From Desmodus rotundus (taxonomy: Eukaryota > Chordata > Mammalia > Chiroptera > Phyllostomidae): a DNA stretch of 64,000 bases. Below are positions 1 through 12,374 of this stretch, piece by piece. The first letter of the stretch is position 1. The number at the start of each line of letters is the position of its first letter. Made by a program: the position numbers and the translations under genes. The stretch covers positions 30,705,427 to 30,769,426 of the forward strand of contig NC_071397.1 of the NCBI RefSeq assembly GCF_022682495.2. The letters run 5' to 3'. Under the pieces are notes generated by a model. It was not told the DNA's origin. It searched no databases and worked only from the letters and a program-made list of their open reading frames with translations.

Positions 1-208
1 ATCTTTCCCTTTGAATTTTGTAAGACCAAATACCCGTGGCAGGAAGAAGAGTTACTTACTGTAAAGGAGTTTTAGCTGTCCCACTTCCTCCAAATAATGT
101 CTATGAGCTCTTCCTCAATCACAAATAAGCACAATTGGATAAAAAAGCAATGTGAATTTAGCTTCAAAACAGTTCCATAGGCATATCGTCAAATCAGATT
201 TCCATTTT
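1..208. other. Unassigned AT-rich sequence
   Basis: No coding frame, repeat family or regulatory motif was recognised here. It ends at the T-rich junction of the L1 fragment that follows. Confidence 0.5.
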
Positions 209-450
209 TTACTTTATTTTATTTTTAATTGAATTTATTAGGGTGACATTGATTAATGAAACTATATAGGTTTCAGGTGTACAGTTCTCTAATACATCAA
301 CTGTGTATTATAGTGTGTGTTCACCACCCAAGTCCAGTCTCCTGTCATCACCATCTGCCCCCCTGCACCCTCTCCTACCTCCCCGCCCCCTTTCCTTCTG
401 ATAATCACCATGCCGTTGCCTGTGTCTATAAGGTTTTTGTTTTCCCTTAA
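209..450 (-). mobile_element. 5'-truncated L1 3' end, antisense
   Basis: The stretch starts with a T-rich run (the complemented A tail), then reads TTGAATTTATTAGGGTGACA and GGTTTCAGGTGTACAG, followed by a C-rich 3' UTR. The same arrangement recurs at 24268-24566, so both belong to one L1 lineage. TCCATTTT at 201-208 and again at 451-458 may be a short target-site duplication. The small open frame inside it is UTR sequence and not a gene. Confidence 0.8.
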
Positions 451-458
451 TCCATTTT

Positions 459-3400
459 AATATACTCATTCTAGACCTGTTGCCTTCAAGTTGCTAGCTA
501 TTGGAAACAATTTAAGATTTAAGGAACAATTTCATGTATTGTTTAACTATTTGATAATTTTATAAAAACACAATCTGTAAAACACAAACCCAATGCACAC
601 CTCTCACACTGTGGGCCTTACTAGATGCTAAGTGGAAATCCATCTCTTCGAGTGTGTAGCAAATGAGTGTGTACTTCAGTTAGTGCCTGGAGAACTCTCC
701 CACCTCCTCAACTTTCCATGACAAGTACTGTTTTAAGTTCTCTCTCAACTCCGTGCAAAAAATCTGGGATGTGGGAGTAAAGGGTGAGCATCTGGGTGTG
801 CTTAGTTCAGACAGTTAAAATTAAATTCCAAGAACTCCCTAGAAAGAACTTTGTATCAACCTGACCCAGCATTACTTGTGGTGTTTGCTTCGGCAAGTCA
901 TTTAAAACATGTAACTGTTGTCTTTGGTTTCAAGTTTATAGTCAGAGTGGTTTGAAGACTATTGGCACAGAACATAAGAGCCAGAGATGAAAATGGAACC
1001 TATTAGCACTGAATATAGGTTGTGATGAATCACAGTTTGTCAGCTTTCAAGTATTACAACTATCTATCTAAAAATACACTACTGTACTCAGTCACCGTCC
1101 CTAGCTGTTTACCCTGCTTTCCACTTTAAAAACTTCTGCTGTTAACATGTTTGTTTTTAGGTTGTACTGTTAGCATTCTTCAATAGTTTTTACTTACCAA
1201 TTATCTTTTAATTGCCATCTATTTGTCTTTTGAGCTAAATATAGTACCTCACTAATCACACTAATTGTGGGAGGGCATCGGTAGCATTACTGGGATTTAT
1301 AGATTAATCATTGTGGGGAGGAGGGGAAGTTGAGGTTAGTTGAATTATGTTAGTGCTACTAATCGAAGAAAGAAAAAAAATTAATACAGACTTTGGTCCT
1401 GGACTCTGAGTCTGAGGGTAGCTGTCAAATGGCACCAGATTCCTGCTGTTTAGTATGAAACGTCCCAGACATGGTGGTGTTTTACCTGCTGATTATTAGA
1501 ACTCAGAAGCCCTCTGCCAATGTTATGCGTACTCAAAGTGGCCCTGAATTGTATCTGTAGTAAGACTACCTTTCCCTCCAGAACTGATGTGTGTGTGCGC
1601 GCACTTATTTTCCCCTAACAAAGGGGTACCGGAAACCTCTGTGAAATTAAGCTGTTGCTGACATTGAGACTGATGATAAAGTTAGCATACTGAATGAAAA
1701 GTGGGAGTAAAGGCAGTGCGGTTAGAGTGAGGATGGGGAGAAGAGAGAGGAAGGAACATGCAGAGAAAAAAGCAGGAGATAGCCCGGTGGGTTGGTTTCC
1801 TGGGAGAGTTTCCTGTTCTTCTGGGTGAGACAAGAGACTGACCTAAAGAATTAACCTTTTCCCTCAATTTTCAGATAAATACTTAATTTGATATATGATG
1901 AAAACTATTAAATTCAAACAGAGGTGAAGGATGAATATTTATCGTCAAAATGCATTTCTCCTCCATCTTATTTTCTCCACATCTTATTCTGTAAATCAGA
2001 AAAGATAATTTATGTACCAATTAAAAATGTGTCAGAACACAATCTTACCTGATTTAAATGCTGTAGATTATTTTCCTAATACCATATATTTTCAAACATG
2101 TGCTGTCATCATTTTGATAAGAAAAATATCAAGAAAAATGTATAATCACACCCCTGGAAAAATTTGGTTTACACAGCACAGGGTCATCTCCCCGAAATAC
2201 ACTTTGGTCTAGACACCACGTGGTAGGTGCGTGAGCTATAAGAGAAAAGAATGCTTGCTCTTGCTGGGAAGAGCAGCCAGTTGGCAGCCTACAAGTTGCC
2301 ATTCTGGCCCATTTGTTTTTGCCTATCTCCCAACTTACTGCTACAGCCATCCTTTCTGCTTGAGACCCAGCTGATATGCCTGTAAAAATGTGAATAAGTA
2401 CGAACTGTGACCCACAGCTGCAGGCACCTAGTGGACTTTCTCCTGTCAAAGCCATGATTCTCAAAGTTCAAGTTAGATTCTGTGAACGCGATGTTGAAAC
2501 CTCCTTCTCGTGATTTCTGCCCTTCCCTCGTAACCATTGCAGACAGGAGCTTTCCTTGAAGTCATGCTTCCTTGTGAACATCAAGGAACCACAATGTAAA
2601 GTGTGAAATATTGAAAAATGAATGAGTTGTTTATGCTGGAGACCTAGTGGTTAACACCTCCAGTTCACATCCCAGAAAGAAAAGGCTGAGAAATCCCAGT
2701 GACAGTATTCTTTGGGTACCAGAGCAACACAATCCCAAACTTGAAGGAAAGGAAATTGTGAGGGATGGTTCCAAGAGGCTAATTATGAGTGGAGGAGTTC
2801 TGCATGTAAGAATTAACCAGCTGCCTACCTAGGCTACCTAACACAAAAATAATCAACAAGGAAGGCAATCAAATGCCCACACAGCAGGATGCTCAGTGCA
2901 GTTCTTCCCTTCGGAAATAGTAAACTGGAACAATGAGCAGAATTGTCTTGAGAAGAAAGCTCAGCTTCCTCTATGGAACTTGCCCTAGATTTTGTAGTTG
3001 GCATTGAATCATGAACAGCTGAATTTAGAGGATTTTCTGGTACATTAGAGAAGTTCTAGAATGGGGTCTTTGACTTTGGGGAATAAAATGTCTCCGGTGG
3101 CTGCTCTTCTATCCAGCACTACGTCCATTGCACAAGACCAACTCTGAGTAGGAAGCCCTCCAGAGCCCATCTTTGCTGAAGAGGACCTGTGATGTCCACA
3201 GCAGAATTAGAAGTTACTCCCTAACCCCTTTTCCAGTTCCCTTAACTCTCAACTGCCTGGGTCTCAGGCAGAAAGGATGGCTATAGCAATAAATAATAAC
3301 ACCTTTGGGTCTCCTGGCACTAGCCCCATCCCTGGTGCATTCCCAAAGTCATCTGTTAACATAACAAAAGATACCTTTATTGCTCTCAGCAAAGGCAATC

Positions 3401-4079
3401 CCAAGGGTTTTAGGACCTCTGTGCCCAGAAGTCAGCCCTTTGATTTTTTACCTCCACTGTATCTCTTGCGCCAATTTCAGGCTAGGCAAGGCTTCCAGAT
3501 CTGGGAGAAGGGCCCCAGGTCCAGGAGGCAGTTCACACTAACTTCCCATCACCACTTACCTGAATGTGATTCCAGTTCTATAAGACCATCCTTTCTACCA
3601 TCCTTAACACCTTGAATGGGTCCTTGGTAGATTTATGTGTGGACAATGGTTTGTCAAGCTTTTTAAAAAATTATTTTCCTTAGTTGGTTTCTGGGAGGAT
3701 GCTTTAGAATGTTGAGAGGCAAGACTGTGCACCACCACGGGGCGAGGGAGGACTCGTTTGTTCTATCATGCAGGTCTTTGTGGCGTTCCTGCTCAGAGCT
3801 CTAATCATGGCACAGGACAGTGTCTTCTACTCGGTGGGTAAGGCCAGCACAGGTCACTCCACATTTGCTCAACACTGAGTCCCATAGGCAACTGAGTCAG
3901 TATTTATTCCTCTCTCATTAATAGGAGGATTGAAAATAAACTTGTAATCATTCCCTTGACTATACTCCACAAGCAGGTTGTAAAGGACACCTCAAATTGA
4001 TTGCTCTAAACTTGATGGCGTATCATTTTTAATGATGTCACTGTCCTTAGTTTATGTACATTGTATATGTATTTTGGCA
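459..4079. other. Unassigned non-coding DNA
   Basis: This stretch of about 3.6 kb holds only short open frames (112 codons at most, at 3277-3615). None carries a motif I recognise, and none has convincing splice borders. A short alternating TG/CG run (about 1590-1603) is the only simple-sequence feature. Very old, unrecognisable repeats may be present. Confidence 0.5.
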
Positions 4080-5960
4080 ATTGGAATTTTTTTTGAATGT
4101 CAATATATTTAAACTTGTATAGTAAAATACGTTGTTATTTTTTGCAACATTTATGTATGTGTTACCTATTTTATATTTATAGTTTTATGCTACATTTAAC
4201 TGTAATATTTATCAAACAACAGACATGTATAGGCAGCTTTTTTAGATCATGGAGGGATTTTTTTAATGCATTATTTTTGCTATATTATCAGAAATTACCT
4301 GGTATTTTGTAAGGAGACAGCAAAAGTGATAAAAATATACAACAGGATCAAAGATAGATATAGAATATTAAATATAAAAATTAGATGCTTATAAATTATA
4401 ATTTTTCTGAATGTCTGTCTGAATATTAATAATTATCCATGGACAATTTATCTAAATGTACCTGTACTAATTTAGAATACTACCTTCAAAATGATAAATG
4501 TATGCAAATATTAAATATAAATTTATGTAAGTAATATAAATAACCACAGGAATTTAAAGACATGTATTGGAGAGGGGAAATGTGTACTAAAACGAAAATA
4601 CATGTGTATTAAGATCAGAGGTGAGTTCAAATCTTCATTCAAAAAAATAGCTATAGTATTTCAAAGTGTCAAGGTAAAGTCTAGGTTACTTGTTCTCACG
4701 TACTGAACAGTTACACCTAAAGTAGTGTTGACATGTCTCTATTAAAACAAAACAAACAAAAACACCTTTACCTAACACTATTGTAAGTAATTCCTTTTCC
4801 TTTGTAGCTTGAGTTATTTAGATGTGAAATTTCACCCACAGATTTTAACTTTAAATTTTGAACTTGGCAATATTTCCTGGCTATGCTTAGCTACTTGAAA
4901 CCTGTGGTACGTGTGACCGAGCAGAACAAGGTTCCTTTGAGAACAATATTGTTGATCTGTGTTCATTTTAAGGTTCTGTAGCAGGAAAACTCTGCATTTC
5001 CTGTTGGAGTATTGCATATACCTATAGATTTGCCCACAGACTCAGCACTCTTGGAAGAGTAAAAGTTCACAATTTCTGTGGAAAAAAAATGTTTCACAAG
5101 TGTTTGGAACCAGTTACTGTTTGAAAAGGATGAACTTTCCTCTTTAATTTGTTGAATTTTACCTTTGCTCATAACTAGCACTGCTCAAAACTAGTACTGC
5201 TTTAATAATCTGTGATTTTAATTGTCCAGGGATTCTATACATATTGAAAGTCTGCCTGTTAATGTGGAACAGCATAATGTAAGCTGGTTATTTAAGGAAG
5301 TTCAACTCTGTTCAGCATGTACCATATATGGTAAATAAGCAATTTTTTCTTCTCAAAAGCAGCAGTTAATTATCATAAATGCCAAGATTGCAGCTGTCAT
5401 GGTTTTTTCCCCCTAAATTGTTTGGACATACCAACTTTCTGATGGAGTAGTTGACCACCAAAGTTGTGACCCATTCTGAGTTGCAACCCTCGAGTATAAA
5501 ATTGCCAATCCAGATTCTTAAATGGTTAAGCCCAACTAAGTGATAGGAAGTTGCAAACTGATAGACTTAAAATATTTTATATTATTCAACAATGCAAATG
5601 GATTATTTTGTCACTAGTTTTAATTTAAAGTATAGGCGAGCAAATTCCTTTAAAATAATTTTAATTAACCATTTTTCCTTCATTTTCTTGGAACACATGT
5701 CTACATAAAATACAATGAATATAATACATATGCCTGTCAACGCTTAAACATTACTTACATTACTTGGTAAAATCTTATGATCAATATAAATTTGGAGAGG
5801 CATTAGGGTTTATTTTCATATTTGCAATGTGTCTTATTATAAAAATGTATCTAATAAGGCATTTCATATTTAAAGTAGGGCATATGCGTGTATGTGATTC
5901 TGTGTTAAGATTTCTAAGAGGATACTGTGTACATTATTTTCAAAAAGAAAAGGCTGCTAG
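4080..5960. other. Strongly AT-rich unassigned DNA
   Basis: The composition is notably AT-rich, especially at 4080-4560 and 5560-5900. A small imperfect tandem duplication lies at 5173-5204 (two copies of AACTAGYACTGCT, spaced 16 bp). No gene or repeat family was recognised. Confidence 0.45.
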
Positions 5961-7280
5961 AAAATAGATGTACAAGTAGAGAACTGTGCAGATAAGAAGA
6001 GGCACACCTTCCTCCTGTGGGCTCAGCTCTCACCTGGTTGCACAGTGTAGGTGTGGACAGCAAGCCAGGATTCACCTGCCATGTGTCGCATGGCCAGAAC
6101 TTCAGACAGGGCACACCCAACCTGCCTGACTATACCGGGAAGTCCTGCTTTTGATGTAGGAAGGGTAGAGTTTGAAGAGGTTGTGGAAAATGTAGTTTTA
6201 GAAAACGTGGAGTTGGTGCGAGGTGGGTGTTGGAGGGGAGAGGATGAAGGGGGTTCACAACCCTGGTATGAGGCAGAGGAGTAAGAAGACCAGTGAGAAG
6301 GGCTTTGAATGGTGATAATAATATGAAATAAGGCTGGGGAGTTTCTCTGAAAAACAGGCTGAGGGTTTAGTTATAATAGCAGTCAAAATCATACCTAAAC
6401 TTGAATGTGGACTTCATCTGTTTGTTCGACATACAAATCATGTGAGATATCTGGCCTAGAGACACTCAGATAAAATTTTATAAAGTCTGAACTGAAATTC
6501 AGGGCCTGAGACTCTAAATAAAGTTCTTTTCTACTGATTTCTAATGATTTATCGAGATGTGACTTGTCACTACCTGTAGGGGAAGGTCCTGGAGAAGATT
6601 TGATCACTTATGGAAAAAGCTAACACCTATGTTTTCTTTATATATCTGACTACAGTATGTGCAAATTGTCTAGACCTCTACCTAAGTTGTCTTCTTTAAC
6701 AGTTGTTATGATAAAATGGGTAATTTGGAGAGAATTTAATAAAGAAACTCACTACAAAGATGTGGCTGTGTTTAGGACAGGCAACAAGGGATGGTGAAGT
6801 CAGAGCCACTAACAGCAGGGGCCGTGCCTCCCTAGGCCCTAAGGAATAAGGGAAAAGCCAGGGAGAGGGAGCTATGTGGAAATGGACAGGTGTTGGGGGC
6901 TGTGGCACTCACGGTAGGGACATAGGTGTGATATCTGACAGAGAGAATGCTGGGGAAATAACTACCTCATCCAAGTTCACTGTCTACTTTCCTGATCTCC
7001 TGCGAGTACCTTCCAGTGGCAAAGCCAACCCAGATGAGAGGGGAATGAATCCCATTGATGCAGCTGGAATAGCTCAGCTCTCACGCCATAAATGCAGGGT
7101 GGACAGGGGCATAAACACTGGATCTCGAGAGATAAATGAGATGTCCAGCACATAGCCATACCACCAGTTGCTCATTTACAAAACCCAGGTTTATTATTTT
7201 TTCTTCGTACATATTACCTAGAATTCTCTTACTCATTTGTCTATTTCACTATTTCATGCTTCTTTTTTTTTTCTGGAATA
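5961..7280. other. Unassigned non-coding DNA
   Basis: A purine-rich patch lies at about 6150-6290, and the remainder is ordinary non-coding sequence. None of the short frames resembles a known family. Confidence 0.45.
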
Positions 7281-7467
7281 GCTTTTTTTTTTAGTTAAAT
7301 CTTTATTATATTTTATCCGTTACCATTTAGTCCCCTTATATACACCCCCCAGCAATCACCACACTGTTGCCCATGTCCACGAGTCCTTTTTCCTTTTTGC
7401 TCAATCTCTCCACCCCTTTACTCCCCCATTAGCTGCCATCTCAGACTCGTAAATGGAGACCATACTT
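7281..7467 (-). mobile_element. L1 3' end, antisense (second lineage)
   Basis: A T run at about 7281 is followed by TTAAATCTTTATTATATTTT and a C-rich UTR containing CAGCAATCACCACACTGTTG and CATGTCCACGAGTCC. This UTR differs from those at 209, 17186 and 43008, so it is a distinct L1 3' lineage. It directly adjoins the Ves SINE downstream. Confidence 0.7.
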
Positions 7468-7474
7468 ATTTTCT

Positions 7475-7684
7475 TTCTTTTTAAAAATTTAAAAAAAGAT
7501 TTTATTTGTTTATTTTTAGAGAGAGGGGAAGGGAGAAAGAGAGGGAGAGAGACATCACTGTGTAGTTGCCCCTCACACACACCCCTACTGGGGATCTGGC
7601 CCGCAACCCAGGCATGTGCCCTGACTAGATGTCAAACCAGAGACTTTTTGGCACTCAATCCACTGAGCCACACCAGCCAGGGCA
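7475..7684 (-). mobile_element. Ves SINE (tRNA-derived), antisense
   Basis: Read on the minus strand this is a Ves SINE. The head GCCCTGGCTGGTGTGGCTCA is followed by an eroded tRNA-like part, GGCACATGCCTGGGTTGCGG, a CT-rich stretch and an A-rich tail. ATTTTCT occurs on both sides (7468-7474 and 7685-7691) and may be the target-site duplication. The ORF across the element is not coding. The internal RNA polymerase III promoter is degraded. Confidence 0.88.
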
Positions 7685-7694
7685 ATTTTCTATA

Positions 7695-7812
7695 TTCCCT
7701 CTCTCCATGAGAGCAAGGACCTCATCAGTCCTATTCTCCCTCCCACCTCTAGTTCTCAGGGCAGTGCATTGCGTATGGTGGAAGCTGTTATTTGTTGATA
7801 AATACAGAAATA
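7695..7812 (+). repeat. L2-like 3' fragment
   Basis: The order GAGAGCAAGGACCTCATC, TCTAGTTCTCAGGGCAGTGC, then GTTGATAAATA resembles the degenerate 3' end of mammalian L2 (accumulated motifs of the type 'gcagggacctt...cagtgcctgg...aataaat'). The assignment rests on motif order alone. Confidence 0.45.
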
Positions 7813-8214
7813 ATAATGTATTAAACAGTATACTCACATGTATATACATATATATTATAAAATTTGTTAATTATATATTGCATAGTATATATGTGTGTAT
7901 GAATATTCCAAATTTTTTATTTGACAAGCATTATGTTTTATAATAGTTTTAGCCTAAGTAGCATATAACACACTAATCTCAATAAAGCAGCATCTCATTA
8001 AAAACTTGTTAAAGGATTATAAATGAATATATTCAAAATGGGTAAATAAATGTATTCATGATATCATAGTAAATAATGGGATTGATTTCATAAGATATCA
8101 ATAGGAATCAGCATATGGTCACAACTTGTGGTTCTTTGTATACATCATAGGTTATAAATATCCATTTAATTCATTTATTCAGTGTTTGTCAAATAGGCTA
8201 CAAATGTATTGCTA
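7813..8214. other. AT-rich sequence with TA runs
   Basis: Alternating TA/TG tracts occur at about 7835-7905. No gene was seen. A short L2-like antisense fragment may lie at 8165-8225. Confidence 0.4.
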
Positions 8215-8575
8215 AGCCTGGAGGATGAAGTCATTACCAGTGTTCATTGCATATTTCCGGTTTTCCTCCTTCTAGGCACTTGCTAGGATTATACTTCCCA
8301 CCCTCTGAGTTTAGGCGTGGTCATGCAGCTTGCTTTGGCCAATGAAATATGAAGATAATGACATTGAATACTTCTGAGTACAAGCACCCAAGGGCCAGTG
8401 TTCAGTTTTCCAGCTTTTCCTTCCTCTGCCCTGGGAGTTCGTGATGATACTGATGGAAGAACACTGTAGAGTAGGCCCCCACCTGCCTGGTACAAACTCG
8501 CCAAGTCAATGGGAGACATAAACCTTTATTATTTTAAACCACTAAGATTTAGGAGCTGTTTTTCTTGCAGTATAT
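8215..8575 (+). repeat. Old mammalian interspersed repeat, family unassigned
   Basis: It contains CTTTGGCCAATGAAATATGA and, 180 bp later, AAACCTTTATTATTTTAAAC followed by CACTAAGATTT. This pairing recurs in a medium-reiterated mammalian repeat, but I cannot name the family with confidence from memory. Confidence 0.4.
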
Positions 8576-8786
8576 CTTTATTGATTTGGAATGTTACAGC
8601 AAGGTAAATGAGATTAAATTTTGGCTCTGAGGCATCTCATAATTTAATGAAGGAGATAGTCTGAAAAGTAAATTATTTTATAAAGCAACTTAGGAAATGC
8701 CAAGTATAGGTGTCAGAGTCTACAAGAATGTGAAAAAAAATGAAACTTCTGTATGAGTTAGGAAGGATACAAGAAGAGGTGATACT

Positions 8787-8994
8787 GCCCTGGCCAGGTG
8801 GCTCCGTTGGTGGAGCGTTGACCTGTACACCAAAAGGTCGTGGGTCCAATCTCCAGTTAGGGCACGTACCTGGGTTGTGGGTTCCATCCCTGGTTGGGGT
8901 ACGTACAGGAGGCAACCAACGGATATTTCTCTGTTATGTTGATGTTTCTCGCTCTCTGTCCTTTCCTGTCTCTCTAAGATCATTAAAAAAGAAG
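8787..8994 (+). mobile_element. Ves SINE with clear target-site duplication
   Basis: The head GCCCTGGCCAGGTGGCTCCG leads into a tRNA-like region with a B-box-like GGGTCCAATC and a CT-rich stretch, ending in an ATTAAAA tail. It is flanked by a 16-bp direct repeat at 8771-8786 and 8995-9010 (AAGAAGAGGTGATACT against AAGAAGAGGTGGTACT, one mismatch). This is the hallmark of L1-mediated insertion and fixes both ends of the element. Confidence 0.95.
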
Positions 8995-9010
8995 AAGAAG
9001 AGGTGGTACT

Positions 9011-9214
9011 AAAATGTGGCCTATGGCCTAGAGGAAAAATGTAAAGGATTTAAATTTAAAAATTTAAAGGTAGAAAAGAGTTAGAGAAGCATTTCAAGAT
9101 GAGGAGCAGCACGAGCCATGGCAAGTTCGCAGAATGACAGAAGCCCTGACTTTTCCTCATGGATGTGTGGCCACAAGGGACACTTGGATCGGACGTGGAG
9201 CTCTTCAGCACAGT
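9011..9214. other. Unassigned non-coding DNA
   Basis: No gene or repeat family was recognised between the Ves SINE and the MIR. Confidence 0.4.
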
Positions 9215-9440
9215 ACAGTGAAGTGGTGGAGACACAGTCTCTGGACTAAGAGCACTTGGATTTGAACCCCAGTTTGGTGTGTGTCATCTTAGGCATGCTA
9301 TATAGCTTTCTAAAATTCACTTGTTCCCTATTAAGTTAGAGACAAGGATGCTATGAAGATTAAATGCAATGATATTTTTTATCAAGTTAACAAAATGCTC
9401 AACACATGAACAAGTGGGCACAATGTAAGTTGCATAGTTA
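9215..9440 (+). repeat. MIR SINE, sense
   Basis: The MIR order is visible. An 'agtctctggactaagag...gatttgaacccca' head (tRNA-like B box GATTTGAACCCC) precedes the core, then 'gctatgaagattaaatgcaa' and the degenerate LINE2-like tail. It is old and diverged, with no gene content. Confidence 0.75.
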
Positions 9441-10214
9441 CTACTAGGAATATTCTTTGAGCCATGATAATGTCGTGGGTGGAGGTGAGAGGAGGTCGGG
9501 CAGTAGGTTCAGGCAGCGCTGACCTGAGGCAAAGAAAGGAAAGAGCACTGCAGGCTGCAGCGACCTGGGACCCCTCTGGGCTGTCAGGGCACGGCTCCTC
9601 TGGGGATGTGTAAAGGTGCTAAACCTCTGACCTTGCCGGATCATACACATTATACTTTTAGTCTTTATACATTAGAAAAAGCTAAGTTAACTCATCAAAC
9701 CTATAAATAGAGTGCAGGCATAAGCTAAGTCAGGCCTGCAAAGCAGAGGTAAGGGACAACTTGCAGAGACACCCCTCATAGGGTGCCTGGTGACTTGTCC
9801 TGTCCTTGGTGATTAGGCAAGTGCATTTGAGTTGTGCTGAGGACATTTTTGTAGCATGAGAATTTGTCCTTCTAAGCTTTTGGGTGTATTTTTGTGCCTT
9901 TCAATGCAATATCTTAATGTGGATTCAGGGCATACAAGGGGTAGGAATGGAAGAATGGATAGGGCTTGCAACTTTGATTTCAGTCTCCTATGTTCGGATG
10001 TAAGCTTCCTTGAGAATGTCACCTCTCAGACCCCTGGGTCTACGCAGAAAAGGTTAACAATAAAGGCCTTTTCAGTCATATAGTATGCTTTCTTCTTTCT
10101 CTGGAGATCAGGAGAAAAGAAAAGAGTGAGAGGGAACCACTCTGCTTTTGCTTTCCAAGTATCATTAAATACATTTTTGTAAGCAACTGCCAGTTGCTTC
10201 CTACACACTGTAGT
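9441..10214. other. Unassigned non-coding DNA
   Basis: The short frames at 9444-9650 and 9813-10083 overlap on both strands and have no recognisable motif. I see no gene. Confidence 0.45.
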
Positions 10215-10380
10215 GGGCTTTAGACTCAGACTGCCTCAGATAACATTCCAAATGTGTCACTTGTTTTGTGGGAAAGTTAGCCTCTGTAAGCTTCAGTGTT
10301 CTTACCTAAAAAATGAGGATATTAACTATACTCTCCTCGTAGGAGGAATATAATGAGATAGGCAAACTCATGATCTCTAT
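10215..10380 (+). repeat. MIR SINE, sense
   Basis: 'agactcagactgcctc' is followed by the core 'gttagcctctgtaagcttca...cttacctaaaaaatgagg' and 'taatgagata'. This is the MIR core order. Confidence 0.7.
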
Positions 10381-10489
10381 AGATGTTATACTAATTTAAC
10401 TCAAATGGTTGTGATTCATCAGGTCTTCATATGGTAGTATATAAAATGTTAATGATAATTTTCCATTGAACAGTTAAGGAGTAAGTGGA

Positions 10490-11115
10490 AGTCTCCTAGC
10501 CTGCTGGCAGGAATAGAATGTAAAATGGTGTAATCACTTTGGAGAACAGTTTGGCAGTTTCTCCCAAAATCCACATATACTTGCTATATAGCTCAGCAGT
10601 TCCACTTCCAGTTATTTACTCAGTAGATATGAAGACATACTTCACAGAGACCTATCCTCAATATTCATGGCAGTTTTATTCATAGTAGACAAAAACTGGG
10701 CATGATAAAATGACCATCAACCGGGGGGTGAATGAACAAGCTGTGATACATCCACAGATGGAGTGTAAAAAGGACCCAATGACATACATGCAATTACACC
10801 AATGAATCTTAAAAATACGTTCAGTGAAAAAGTCAGGCAAAAAAGACATATTGGATAATTCCATTTATTTAACATCCTAAAAAGGACAAAAATATAGAGC
10901 TAAAAAAGACATTACTAGTTGTCGTGACGTGGGGTAGGAGAAGGGGAGAGGATATTGAGTACAGAGAAAGGACTTTTTTGGGTGGTAGAAATGTTCTATG
11001 TTTTGACTGGGGTGGTGGTACAAGATTGTATACTTTCATCAAAGCACATGTAAACTGTACACTTTAACTGAGTGGATTTTATTGTATGTAGATTATAGCT
11101 CAATTTTTTTAAAAA
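10490..11115 (+). mobile_element. Old L1 (L1M-type) 3' end, sense
   Basis: The sequence follows the end of L1 ORF2 and the 3' UTR: 'ctcagcagttccacttccag', 'caatattcatggcagtttta', 'gtgatacatccacagatgga', then 'aaactgtacactttaactga' and an A-rich end at about 11100-11115. It is well diverged and has many stops, so no function remains. The 62-codon minus-strand frame within it is an artefact. Confidence 0.8.
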
Positions 11116-11739
11116 AGCTTAAGGGAGTAGTTATAATGGAAAGGTCTAGGTAGGGAAAACATCAGTTCTGGTCAAGAATTTGCAACCCAGAAAATCATCT
11201 AGAAAGGAGAAACCAGGAACTTGGATATTGAATATTTAGCCTCCCTAACAGTGGAGTCTTGTGCATTTGCGCTTATTAGAATTTGGTGATAATGAATTAA
11301 GTCAAATGTGAATGAAAAAAAAACCTTCGAAAATCTGAAGTCCCAATATTATTAGAATAATTGTAGAACTCTCTTTCCTAATTTGTGTATGAGCATTTGA
11401 GAGCTACGACTTGTTCAAGTTTCAAGACATTAAAAAAAGGTCCTGCTATTTAAGCTTTCCTCCAAACGCATTTTTTCCTACTAAGATAGCATCTACCTTT
11501 AAAGCCAGTTTTTAAGCACTATAGTCTGATACATTTTTTATCCGAAGTGATGAAATAACACAACTTCCTTTTAAAAGGAAGAAAACCTACAAGGAAGAAT
11601 GCCTGAAGCATGGCTCCAGTAAATGCTTGTTTTTCATGCCTACGTATTTTATTGGACTGCTTTACAGAGAAAGCCAGAAGTCTAAGATAACATTTAAAAT
11701 GCAGAATCATACTGAAAGTAGCTGTAAAACTTGGCATTT
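11116..11739. other. Unassigned non-coding DNA
   Basis: This is unremarkable AT-rich sequence between two sense L1 fragments. The paired frames at 11519-11812 are on opposite strands and look like chance. Confidence 0.4.
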
Positions 11740-11754
11740 AAATTCTTCCTTAAA

Positions 11755-12359
11755 TTTTTTTGAGGAGATTCTATACTGGAACTGCCTTTTGACCCAGCAA
11801 TTGATGCTCTAAGAACCCCGAAACACCAATTCAAAAGAACTGATGCACCCCAATGTTCATAGTGGCTCTATTTACAATAGCCAAGGGCTGGAAACAGCCT
11901 AAGTGCCCATTAGTAAATGAGTGGATAAAAAAACTGTGGAACATTTATACAATGGAATACTATGCATCAGGAAGAACGAAAGAACTTCTGTGTTTTTTGA
12001 CAACTTGGGTGGAACTGGAGACTATTATGTAACGTGAAATAAACCAGTCAGTGAAAGACAAACACCATATGATGTCACTTATAAGAGGAATCTAATGAAC
12101 AAAATAAATTAATGAGCAAAATAAAACCAGGGACATGGAAACATGGAACAGACTGACAGCTGCCAGGGGGGAGAAGGGAGGGGGTAATGGTGGAGAGAAG
12201 GGGGAGGGACTAGTCAAAGAACATGTATGAATGACTCATGGACATGGACAACAGTGTGGGGACTGACTGTGGGAGCTTGGGGTGAGGGGCTGGGTGGAGG
12301 AGGGCAAAGAGGGAAAAATTGAGACAACTTTAAAGAATAACAATAATAAAAAAATTTAA
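11755..12359 (+). mobile_element. 5'-truncated L1 with perfect target-site duplication
   Basis: The insert contains the end of L1 ORF2 ('gacccagcaattgatgctct', 'caatggaatactatgcatca') and a G-rich 3' UTR, ending in (AATAA)n and an A-rich tail. AAATTCTTCCTTAAA is perfectly repeated at 11740-11754 and 12360-12374. The 605-bp insert is thus a bounded, 5'-truncated retrotransposition with no coding capacity. The intact duplication suggests it is younger than the L1 just upstream. Confidence 0.93.
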
Positions 12360-12374
12360 AAATTCTTCCTTAAA

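Noticed and set aside
3277..3615. 112-codon plus-strand frame
   Set aside because: Low-complexity Ser/Pro-rich translation without motif, splice borders or repeat explanation. Its length is compatible with chance.
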